A DNA stretch of 7,299 bases from an uncultured Prevotella sp. (lineage in GTDB: Bacteria > Bacteroidota > Bacteroidia > Bacteroidales > Bacteroidaceae), in the NCBI GenBank assembly GCA_937880835.1, contig CALGRN010000173.1, positions 1 to 7,299 of the forward strand. The letters are read 5' to 3'. The notes beneath the pieces are model-generated. The model did not search any database. It worked only from the letters and a program-made list of their open reading frames with translations, and was not told the origin of the DNA. Positions 1 through 5,728 of the stretch are shown here, piece after piece. Each line of letters starts with the position of its first letter. Position 1 is the first letter of the stretch. The translations under genes and the position numbers were made by a program.

Positions 1-816
1 CTGTTGGCAAAAAACTATGGCAGCGTGTCTGACGTTACCCAAAACGCAGCAGTAGGACTTGAATTGCTGCACACGGCGAGTCTTGTTCACGACGATGTGG
101 TTGACGAAAGCGAGCAGCGCAGAGGGCAGGCTTCTGTAAATGCGAACTACAACAACAAGGTTGCCGTGCTCGTAGGCGATTTCATCTTGTCAACGGCATT
201 GCTGTACGTATCATACACGAAGTCGGAAACAATAGTGCGAAAACTTGCCGAATTGGGAAGAACTTTATCTGACGGAGAAATCCTCCAACTGTCTAACATA
301 CGCAATAACGACATATCGGAAGAGGTATATTACGAGGTTATAAAACGCAAGACGGCAGCACTTTTCGAAGCATGTGCGGCTATCGGCGCACTGTCGGCAG
401 GTGCTTCGGCAGACGAAGTGGAAGAAGCGAAGAGGTTCGGACAGAACTTAGGCATAATATTTCAGATAAGAGACGACATCTTCGACTATTATAACTCGGA
501 AGAAATAGGTAAACCTACGGGCAACGACATGAAGGAAGGAAAGCTCACTTTGCCCGTTATATACGCCTTAAACTCAACCGGCGACAAGGAGATGACAACG
601 CTTGCGCACAAAGTAAAGGCAAACGAAATAACATCGGATGAGATAGAAAAATTAGTAAGATTTACAAAAGAAAACGGCGGAATAGAATATGCCGAGAAAC
701 GAATGTATGAATACCGCAGTCTCGCAATGTCGTTCATAAACGAGAAAGTGAAAGACAATGCAATAAAACAATCACTCACCGCGTACATAGATTTTGTAAT
801 AGAGCGGAAATTATAA
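1..816 (+). CDS. Long-chain polyprenyl diphosphate synthase (octaprenyl-type), 5' end missing
   Basis: Trans-isoprenyl diphosphate synthase. It adds isopentenyl diphosphate units to an allylic primer to make the polyprenyl tail of respiratory quinones (menaquinone in Bacteroidetes); cytosolic. The frame is open from base 1 and the gene starts outside the window; about 271 residues are present, against roughly 320 for the family, so about 50 N-terminal residues are missing. The first Asp-rich motif, DDVVD, is at nt 91-105 and the second, DDIFD in the context FQIRDDIFDY, at nt 472-486. The typical GKPTGNDMKEGKLTLP segment follows the second. The fifth residue before the first motif is Ala (HTASLVHDD); a small residue there fits a long-chain product, whereas short-chain farnesyl synthases usually carry aromatic residues nearby. 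The chain length cannot be fixed from sequence. An ispB-like name would be reasonable. The family call is very secure. Confidence 0.95.
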   Translation: MLAKNYGSVSDVTQNAAVGLELLHTASLVHDDVVDESEQRRGQASVNANYNNKVAVLVGDFILSTALLYVSYTKSETIVRKLAELGRTLSDGEILQLSNIRNNDISEEVYYEVIKRKTAALFEACAAIGALSAGASADEVEEAKRFGQNLGIIFQIRDDIFDYYNSEEIGKPTGNDMKEGKLTLPVIYALNSTGDKEMTTLAHKVKANEITSDEIEKLVRFTKENGGIEYAEKRMYEYRSLAMSFINEKVKDNAIKQSLTAYIDFVIERKL

Positions 817-834
817 CATATTCGCAAAGAACAA

Positions 835-869
835 TAAACAGGGTAGGATAGGGGAGTAGGTCCTGTTTA
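835..869 (+). terminator. Possible weak terminator hairpin after the polyprenyl synthase gene
   Basis: TAAACAGG (835-842) pairs with CCTGTTTA (862-869), an 8-bp stem with a 19-nt purine-rich loop, starting 19 nt after the stop codon. No proper T run follows, so this is a weak candidate. The position suits transcription ending after the synthase. Confidence 0.35.
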
Positions 870-1091
870 AACATATTATATATATAAACATGAATATCAA
901 AAGGATGCAAATCGCATTCCAAGAACTATTTTCATATAAAAACCACATTATTAAATACGAACTCATCTGATTTTCCTTAATATAAGTTTCAATTTTATTA
1001 ACGATGCTGTTATAAATAACGTGAGTTCGACGAATTATAATTCTTTATATAATATGATTAATATCGCGTATTGTTTTATAGTACAGTTTGT

Positions 1092-1217
1092 ATGACAAAA
1101 CTTATTCTTAACCCGAGTTCAGGTTATATAATGCAGCATCAGTTGCACCTGCGAATACTTGAAAGTGAGATTCTGCGAGAACATATTGATGAAATTGGAG
1201 ATTTGCTAGTAGTATGA
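1092..1217 (+). CDS. Doubtful small ORF, 41 aa, unknown function
   Basis: ATG at 1092 to TGA at 1215-1217 gives a 41-residue acidic, Leu/Ile-rich peptide ending in IDEIGDLLVV. Its stop overlaps the start of the next small ORF in an ATGA arrangement (1214-1217), which is a common sign of translational coupling. I recognise no family, there is no clear promoter or ribosome site, and the surroundings are decayed. It may be the N-terminal part of a broken gene instead. Confidence 0.2.
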   Translation: MTKLILNPSSGYIMQHQLHLRILESEILREHIDEIGDLLVV

Positions 1218-1414
1218 TGATATTAGTTACGTCGTGGTCGTATAAGGATTTTCGGAAATTCCAGAATCTTCTGTATGGTTACCAAACTTATATAAGAAAA
1301 GGACGAGACATTGTAACACGATGTACTTCCTTTCGATATTATGTGATGAATAAATGGGAATTGGAGATGACCGAGAAAGACAAAAAAAGTTTGGATATGC
1401 TTATAAGGAAGTGA
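1214..1414 (+). CDS. Doubtful small ORF, 66 aa, unknown function
   Basis: ATG at 1214 overlaps the stop of the preceding 41-aa ORF by 4 nt (ATGA). The product is basic, with an aromatic-rich middle (KDFRKFQNLLYGYQTYIRK) and a charged C-terminal end (MTEKDKKSLDMLIRK). No signal peptide, membrane segment or known motif is visible. The third + frame over the same DNA also has fairly long open stretches, so the region could equally be one gene broken by several frameshifts. No function is proposed. Confidence 0.25.
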   Translation: MMILVTSWSYKDFRKFQNLLYGYQTYIRKGRDIVTRCTSFRYYVMNKWELEMTEKDKKSLDMLIRK

Positions 1415-1609
1415 TTAAAGTTATGCTTGGAATGAAAAATATATAAAATGAATGAGATGATTATGAGCAGATCATAGAACTCCTTAATCTTTTCAACGGC
1501 AAGGACTTTTGGAGATACATAAAAATATCGTGAATCTGAACATGGGAGATAATGTTGATTTCATAGATATGAAACATAAAGAATGGTTGAATGGAGGAAT
1601 TAGCTTTTT

Positions 1610-1648
1610 GTTACTTTTGAATCGTCTCAACTCACTGTCAAAAGTAAC
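1610..1648. repeat. Inverted repeat, 11-bp perfect arms
   Basis: GTTACTTTTGA (1610-1620) and TCAAAAGTAAC (1638-1648) are exact reverse complements separated by 17 nt. It is the first of a run of dyad-symmetric units. It could be a bidirectional terminator or part of a dispersed Bacteroidetes repeat; no protein explains it. Confidence 0.75.
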
Positions 1649-1673
1649 TAGGTGCTTTTCATTGGGGGTCTTT

Positions 1674-1734
1674 GCTCCTTTCTTTGTCCGACCAGAGCTC
1701 ACGAAAGAAAGGAGCAGTCGACAAATTTGTCGAC
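1674..1734. repeat. 12-bp inverted repeat followed at once by an 18-bp perfect palindrome
   Basis: GCTCCTTTCTTT (1674-1685) and AAAGAAAGGAGC (1704-1715) are exact reverse complements around an 18-nt loop that itself holds GAGCTC. One base later comes the perfect palindrome GTCGACAAATTTGTCGAC (1717-1734). So much dyad symmetry in 61 bp is unlikely by chance and suggests a protein-binding, transfer-origin or processed-hairpin element. Confidence 0.8.
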
Positions 1735-1777
1735 CGCTTTACTCCGTCTGTTCTTCTTGAACGGTTATCCGTCCCGT

Positions 1778-1832
1778 CCTCACTTCGGAAAAAATCATCT
1801 TGTCTGATTTTATGCGGATTTCAGAGGTGAGG
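1778..1832. repeat. Nested inverted repeats
   Basis: An inner stem AAAATCA (1791-1797) / TGATTTT (1805-1811) with a 7-nt loop is enclosed by an outer pair CCTCAC (1778-1783) / GTGAGG (1827-1832). It lies directly after the stronger repeats at 1610-1734 and probably belongs to the same structured segment. Confidence 0.45.
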
Positions 1833-2147
1833 GAGTTGAGTTTCCATTTTCCCTGCTTCTCGCATATCCAACATTTTTTATGCGTTTTCCATTGGGTCGG
1901 TCGTTTTCGTTTTAGTGGCATAAAAAGTGGGGTTTGGGACAAACAAGGTTTTACGGCGAGAATATTACCTGCAATGAAATGGAAGTGTGGAGATTGTCGT
2001 CTAAACGGCTTGCCGCCCCGACCTTTTTTGTCCGTAGAAGCCCGGAACTACCTTTGCCGCTGACAACGAACAACCGATTCCGACATGATACACGAGCATA
2101 AGTGGAGGATGTGCAGGGACAGAAGCAGGGCGAAAACAAAAAACTAC

Positions 2148-2200
2148 CCCAAAACAGAAGTGACCTCAAAAAAGTTTTGTGTCTAACTTTTGGGATGCAG
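2148..2200. mobile_element. Possible end of an IS3-family insertion sequence (remnant)
   Basis: Read on the - strand, 2200-2181 begins CTGCATCCCAAAAGTTAGAC. This resembles, from memory, the terminal inverted repeats of IS3/IS150-type elements, which often start near TG(A)ACTGCACCCCAAAAGTTAGAC. A second CCCAAAA at 2148-2154 faces TTTTGGG at 2188-2194. No transposase homology was recognised to the left and no second terminus was found, so at most this is a relic. Confidence 0.3.
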
Positions 2201-2239
2201 TTTCCAAAGAACGGCTTCACGAAAATAATTCGGAGAAAA

Positions 2240-2270
2240 TTCTTTTTCTAACGATATACCCTTATCTTTG
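2240..2270 (+). promoter_or_regulatory. Possible orphan Bacteroidetes promoter
   Basis: TATCTTTG at 2263-2270 fits the Bacteroidetes -7 consensus TAnnTTTG. The -33 region is only T-rich, without a clean TTTG at 19 nt. It points rightward into the 3' end of the recombinase pseudogene, with no + strand gene downstream, so it could be the leftover promoter of a deleted gene or drive antisense RNA. Confidence 0.3.
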
Positions 2271-2358
2271 CAACAGACAAAGTGGTTCTTTGAAATGGCA
2301 AAATAAGGTAGAGTATAGAAGCTCACAGGTCTCCTTATCGTTACCATTCTTTATTGGT

Positions 2359-2379
2359 AATCAATTTAACGAATTGATT
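2359..2379. repeat. Short inverted repeat at the broken end of the recombinase gene
   Basis: AATCAATT (2359-2366) and AATTGATT (2372-2379) are perfect 8-bp arms around a 5-nt loop. They lie within the non-homologous tail of the truncated recombinase frame, close to the breakpoint inferred near 2402. No T run supports a terminator. Confidence 0.4.
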
Positions 2380-3444
2380 ATTTGAGGTTTATAAAATTCT
2401 CTATGTCTTGCCATGTGGAAGGTCAGATTCTTATTGATGCTACAAATGTCGGCAATTTCCTTCAAATATGCGTTGGTTTTCTGATTCGTTAATATGGGAA
2501 ACAGCCTCCCGTCACGATAAGTCTTGTGGCTATATTTCTCAATGATAGCCTTGGGAATGTCCAATAAGAGTACATTTGTTTCAACATTCGTCTTTTGCCG
2601 CTTGGTCATAATCCACTGCTTGTCATCGAGCGTAACGATGTTGTCTGGTGTGAGATTGGCTACATCTATATATGCCAGTCCCGTGAAACAGGAGAATATG
2701 AAAATATCCCTTACCAATTCCAATCGTCCTATGCTCAAATCCTTGTTGGCAATCCTCATGATTTCCTCATCCGTAAGGAAACCACGGTTTACCGGCTCCA
2801 AATGGAAGCGATGATTGAGGAAGGGATCGTGGTGCAGAACACCCATTTTCTGCCCTAAGATGGTTATGGTCTTGAAAGTTTTCATTGTCTTGGTTGCTGT
2901 ATTGGTATTTTGCCCTGCAATTGTTCGAAGATATATATCAAACTCTCGGATAACCGTATAGGTAAGTTCTGAAAGTCTGATGTCTGTTCTCTTGTAGTTC
3001 GTATGGAGGAACTTTGAAGTGCCGTTCACAGACATTATATTTTTGCAGCGTTGCGGAACTTACGGAAATGCCGACTTGCTGTGCAATATCAGCATTGTGT
3101 TTGTCAAAGAGCTGCACTAAGGTGTCAATGTCTTCTTTCTTACCCAAGAACTCTGCCTTGATACGTTCCATACATAAATCCTGGCTGTCTTCCAACTTTC
3201 GATAGATGCTCTGCAAGCCATTGCGAATGTTGTCCAGTTCAAGATTTACACTAAGAACGTCGGTTGTACGTCCCTTCAGCTTCTCATTCTCTTTGTCCCA
3301 TAAGGATTGCACCACCGCAATTCCCGTGGAGCCAAGTGAAAGTCGCTCATTGTTGAGATAGATTCTCACCATTACAGGAGTCTTTCCCTCCTTGTTCACA
3401 TAGTTGCTTCTAAGATAGAAGGCTGTTCTGAAAATTGCTTTCAT
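2361..3444 (-). pseudogene. Tyrosine recombinase/integrase of a Bacteroidetes mobile element, frameshifted and 3'-truncated
   Basis: Site-specific recombinase that would have integrated and excised a mobile element. Start ATG at 3442-3444 (MKAIFRTAFYLR). An N-terminal arm-type DNA-binding domain covers about residues 1-60 (VNKEGKTPVMVRIYLN, then the LWDKENEKLKG segment), followed by a SAM-like core-binding domain and a catalytic domain. The reading frame breaks near 3013-3015: dropping one A from an AAA run (- strand) joins CERHF to KFLHTNYKRTDIRL and restores the family sequence. The catalytic domain carries SCFTGLAYIDVANL (Ala where classical integrases have the first Arg, as is common in Bacteroidetes members), the TKRQKT strand lysine, and HMARH (2403-2417). 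Homology then stops and the frame ends in an unrelated short tail. The LGH box and the nucleophilic tyrosine, about 55-60 residues, are gone. Two independent lesions make this a dead gene. It is transcribed away from the nearby tRNA-Ser, as expected for a tRNA-integrated element. Confidence 0.9.
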
Positions 3445-3460
3445 ACTTTGCTTGTTTTTA

Positions 3461-3665
3461 ATTGTAGCCAAGAACAAAGAAATTGTAGCCAAACGGACGG
3501 CTGATTGTAGCCAGAAACCATTGTTTTCAACTTCTGTAGCCCGGCTACAAAGTTCTACATAATAATTTGAATAACAGCAAAATACAAGTAGTCTAAACGA
3601 ACTCTCTACGGACTCTTGGCTACAATTTTCAATCAGCACATAAAAATGTAGCCAGATTGTAGCCA
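3461..3665. repeat. Array of TTGTAGCCA repeats upstream of the integrase relic (putative arm-type sites)
   Basis: ATTGTAGCCA or close variants occur at 3461-3470, 3482-3491, 3504-3513, 3534-3542 (CTGTAGCCC), 3646-3654 and 3656-3665 on the + strand, and inverted at 3543-3550 and 3617-3626. Copies four and five form TGTAGC-CCG-GCTACA. The first three are spaced 21 and 22 bp and the last two 11 bp, close to whole helical turns. Iterated sites next to an integrase gene, on the attachment-site side, match the arm sites bound by the N-terminal domain of tyrosine integrases. Repeats are directly visible; the role is inferred. Confidence 0.75.
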
Positions 3666-3694
3666 TAGGAGAGTCTTTTGGGCGTACATACGAC

Positions 3695-3803
3695 CTTTTT
3701 ACATACTCTGAAAGGTTGAAATAACATAAAACAAAAGTATCGTAACTCCTTTAAGTTACGATACTTACAGATTTTTGAAGTTTTTCCTGACTCTTTTTAC
3801 ATA
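3695..3803. repeat. 11-bp direct repeat flanking the terminator
   Basis: CTTTTTACATA occurs at 3695-3705 and again at 3793-3803, the second copy ending 10 bp before the 3' end of tRNA-Ser. The copies bracket the hairpin at 3735-3766. They could be core or duplication sites of the integrated element, or a chance match in AT-rich DNA. Confidence 0.35.
3735..3766 (-). terminator. Rho-independent terminator downstream of tRNA-Ser
   Basis: A perfect 13-bp inverted repeat (AAGTATCGTAACT / AGTTACGATACTT) with a 6-nt loop. In - strand orientation it is followed by TTGTTTTAT, giving hairpin plus T-rich tail. It lies about 47 nt beyond the 3' end of tRNA-Ser and would end its transcript before the integrase relic. 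Confidence 0.75.
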
Positions 3804-3813
3804 GTACTTCACG

Positions 3814-3898
3814 CGGAGAGAGAGGGATTCGAACCCCCGGTGCCTCTCAGCACGGCGGTTTTCAAGACCGCTGTAATCGACCACTCTACCATCTCTCC
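3814..3898 (-). tRNA. tRNA-Ser(UGA)
   Basis: Read on the - strand the gene starts GGAGAGA at 3898 and ends TCTCTCC plus discriminator G at 3814, giving a perfect 7-bp acceptor stem. The anticodon loop CTTGAAA (3866-3860) gives anticodon UGA, which reads UCA and related serine codons. The TpsiC arm contains GGTTCGAATCC. The long variable arm between anticodon and T arms is the hallmark of class II serine tRNAs, and length is about 85 nt. CCA is not encoded. Serine tRNA 3' ends are known targets of Bacteroides mobilizable units of the NBU2 type, which fits the integrase relic lying on its 3' side. Confidence 0.96.
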
Positions 3899-3935
3899 TT
3901 TGTTCTTACAAACAGCTTTTGGTCTTAAAGCGGTG

Positions 3936-3966
3936 CAAAGGTAAGTTTTTTTTTTTATTACACAAA
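3936..3966 (-). promoter_or_regulatory. Bacteroidetes-type promoter of tRNA-Ser
   Basis: On the - strand, TTTG (3966-3963) lies 19 nt before TACCTTTG (3943-3936), an exact fit to the Bacteroidetes sigma-ABfr consensus TTTG-N19-TAnnTTTG. Transcription would begin about 30 nt before the mature tRNA 5' end at 3898. The spacer contains a run of 11 A (T on + strand, 3946-3956). Confidence 0.75.
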
Positions 3967-4572
3967 ATTTTTGTTGTTGTTTTTATTAAATTTACGGATA
4001 ATTAAAAGGCTTATGTCGTAAGTATATAATTACAAAATTGTGTATATTATATATGTTAGATATAAAAAATGGGCTTATGTGCCAAAATTTTGTTTTTAAA
4101 ATCACATACTCCATTTATCTGTTGGGTTTGTGGGTTTTTATAAAGTCTTGAATCAATACTTTTTTATATCAAAACTTATTCCATTGTGCATGTTTAGCTT
4201 TACTTTTAAATCCCCATTGAGTGCCTCCAATGCATTGTTTGTTATTTGGTATATTCTGTTCAATATTATCGTACAATGTCCATAAGTATGATATTCCTGT
4301 TTTAGATTGAGATATGCACTTCTTTATGCTCTGTGAATGTAACATGCCTTTCTGGCTTCTGTTTTCGTTCTTTCCTTTAATAATGCTTCCTATTTCTTAT
4401 ACAGTTTACCTCGTATGGCATAATGTAAGTGTCAATACCGGTAACGTCTGCGATGATTCTAATTTAGGACGCAATATAAGTTTAGATTTAATGGTCATTA
4501 AAACATCTGAATGCTCTTGCAGTCAAAGGTCTTTTCTTACTTTGTGAGTTTTTATTTTATGACTTTTACTAT
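3967..4572. other. AT-rich stretch without an intact gene
   Basis: Between the tRNA-Ser promoter and the end of vsr no intact gene is supported. A 9-bp repeat GGCTTATGT occurs at 4008-4016 and 4072-4080. The only suggestion of coding is the degraded - strand frame at 4169-4396. No terminator hairpin is obvious after vsr. Confidence 0.55.
4169..4396 (-). pseudogene. Degraded reading frame, unknown product
   Basis: On the - strand a frame is open from 4396 to a TGA at 4169-4171, about 75 codons, ending in GGTQWGFKSKAKHAQWNKF. The first in-frame ATG leaves only about 58 residues. The same frame continues upstream to an ATG near 4495 but is interrupted by two stops (one TAA at 4397-4399). Lys, Asn and Gln-rich composition with two late tryptophans looks protein-like, but I recognise no family. 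It follows vsr in the same direction. It shows no cytosine-5 methyltransferase motif. Confidence 0.25.
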
Positions 4573-5100
4573 TCAAACATCATTTATGTTATTTTTATTA
4601 TTATAATTAGCTATATCTTCCGCTGCCATCACAGGTTCTTCCTTTGGCATTATATATCGCCTGACACAATGGTCTTGAAGGAAAATCCTATTAAGTGTGA
4701 AGACTAATGAATCCAATGTTTTTTCTCTTTTCTTCGGTTTTAGTTCACATTCCCATATCGTAATTGAATGCCAGCCCATTGAGGCAAGTTCATGTTGTAC
4801 TTTCAGGTCGCGATCTTTGTTTCGCCATACTTTGTTAATCCAAAATTCTGTATTTGTCTTTGGTATTGTATAATACTTACATCCCTCATGCCCATGCCAG
4901 AAACATCCATTTACAAAAATGCAAGTCCTGTATTTCCTCATAACTATGTCAGGCTTTCCCGGAAGACGCGGATGATTCAGTCGATAGCGATATCCATGAT
5001 TCCACAGCCACTTGCGCACAACAACTTCCGGCTTCGTATTCTTGCCGTGAATAGCTGCCATGTTTGCATGACGTTGTTGTGGTGTATGCGTATCGCTCAT
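4573..5100 (-). CDS. vsr: Vsr very-short-patch mismatch endonuclease
   Basis: Vsr nicks 5' of the T in T:G mismatches that arise when 5-methylcytosine deaminates, starting very-short-patch repair; cytosolic. The 175-residue product begins with the family opening (residues 8-24 QQRHANMAAIHGKNTKP) and keeps E. coli Vsr numbering: Glu25, metal-binding Asp51 in LPGKPDIV, intercalating Phe67-Trp68 and His69 in GCFWHGH, and zinc ligands Cys66, His71, Cys74 and Cys118 (WECEL). Position 64, His in E. coli, is Asn here, a variant I believe occurs in related Vsr proteins. The C-terminal tail is slightly longer than in E. coli. It lies 73 nt after the HpaII-like fragment, same strand. Vsr genes usually sit beside a cytosine-5 methyltransferase gene; none is seen in the window. 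Confidence 0.95.
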   Translation of the reverse strand: MSDTHTPQQRHANMAAIHGKNTKPEVVVRKWLWNHGYRYRLNHPRLPGKPDIVMRKYRTCIFVNGCFWHGHEGCKYYTIPKTNTEFWINKVWRNKDRDLKVQHELASMGWHSITIWECELKPKKREKTLDSLVFTLNRIFLQDHCVRRYIMPKEEPVMAAEDIANYNNKNNINDV

Positions 5101-5173
5101 AAATTCTAAATAAAATAATTGCCAATAGATGATATTATTTATACTTTATTTTTATTTAATATTATAAATTCTA

Positions 5174-5728
5174 TTAAATCAGTTGTACATTATTACTTGA
5201 ACCTACAATATAACCACCATTAGCCTCATATTTTCCGTTCCAAGGTGTATGTGGTATCATACCGAGTGCGGATGCAACCAAAAAGTTTTTAACTTTACAC
5301 TCATAATACTTGTGATTGTGAGTCATATCATATTCCATCGGATTTTTTGAGGCAATTATTTCTGTCAGAACTTTTAAATCCTTGCTGCCTCCTTTATTAC
5401 CTTCCAGAAGAATTGATGCCATTATAGACGGCAGATAACTGTCTATCAGTATGAAATTATTGCGACAGATTGAGTCATCCATAGTTTTAAACTTGAATTC
5501 TCCTCCTATTTTCTGAATTTCCGTAACACGATCAATAAGTTTAGTTCGCGTATTTATGGCATTTATATTTTCTATTTCAGAATTAGAAAAATCATGACAT
5601 GTTATCATAAATGTGAAATTGGTTGTCTTTCCTGCATTGAAAAGATATATACCATTGATTATTTGGTCATAATCACTAATATTTTCTAAATGTCCATTAT
5701 TATCAGATATTGTTCCTATAATATTCAT
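5174..5728 (-). CDS. HpaII-family restriction endonuclease fragment, truncated at both ends
   Basis: The 184-residue product matches, by recalled family patterns, the middle-to-late part of HpaII-type type II restriction enzymes (about 350 residues, CCGG cutters): LFNAGKTTNF at 29-38, INAINTRTKLIDR at 55-67, LIDSYLP at 94-100, and ALGMIPHTPWNGKYEANGG at 154-172. Missing are the first 150 or so residues, including the SIKS-containing segment normally just before the LLNA..TNF motif, and about 80 C-terminal residues that normally follow GGYIV. The frame cannot extend upstream, because a TAG lies four codons before the ATG. It overlaps the HNH gene by 26 nt. The protein is probably inactive as a nuclease, though it might still bind DNA. 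In HpaII-type loci the nuclease, vsr and a methyltransferase are neighbours, so adjacency to vsr supports the call. Confidence 0.72.
   Translation of the reverse strand: MNIIGTISDNNGHLENISDYDQIINGIYLFNAGKTTNFTFMITCHDFSNSEIENINAINTRTKLIDRVTEIQKIGGEFKFKTMDDSICRNNFILIDSYLPSIMASILLEGNKGGSKDLKVLTEIIASKNPMEYDMTHNHKYYECKVKNFLVASALGMIPHTPWNGKYEANGGYIVGSSNNVQLI

Larger units (their letters stand above)
817..2360. other. Long stretch without a convincing intact gene
   Basis: About 1.5 kb with no recognisable intact protein. From 817 to about 1090 it is very AT-rich and I see only the hairpin at 835-869. From 1092 to about 1600 short open stretches appear in all three + frames and are broken by stops, which looks like a decayed gene (for example 1473-1529 in one frame and 1509-1600 in another). 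From 1602 to 1832 the DNA is dominated by inverted repeats. From about 1840 to 2200 base composition shifts (more G+C, no repeats) and ends in a sequence resembling an IS3-family terminus. From 2200 to 2360 there is a possible promoter and small hairpins. Open frames on both strands across 1493-2220 match nothing I recognise. Confidence 0.6.

Noticed and set aside
1493..1942. A - strand frame of about 150 codons with a single internal stop
   Set aside because: It runs through the inverted repeats and palindrome, so much of it is only the repeat read as protein; no known domain is visible.
1951..2220. An 89-codon - strand frame rich in Cys and Ser
   Set aside because: Composition is unlike a Bacteroidetes protein, no motif is seen, and it overlaps other open frames on the + strand.
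817..2360. A second copy of the tRNA-Ser 3' end that would mark the far boundary of the integrated element
   Set aside because: No stretch resembling the tRNA 3' end was found by eye on either strand; the far boundary seems deleted.
2938..3444. Programmed frameshifting of the integrase
   Set aside because: The shift site is a plain AAAG context without a slippery heptamer, and the downstream frame lacks the catalytic tyrosine anyway, so decay is the simpler reading.
4314..4547. A 77-codon + strand frame whose N-terminal half is hydrophobic, like a small membrane protein
   Set aside because: It overlaps the - strand frame at 4169-4396, has no promoter or recognisable family, and AT-rich DNA readily gives hydrophobic frames by chance.
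5288..5310. Vsr position 64 is Asn where E. coli has His, considered as a sign of inactivity
   Set aside because: The codon actually lies near 4911, not here. Asn at this position appears, as far as I recall, in other Vsr proteins with the same NGCFWHGH motif, and all other key residues are present.
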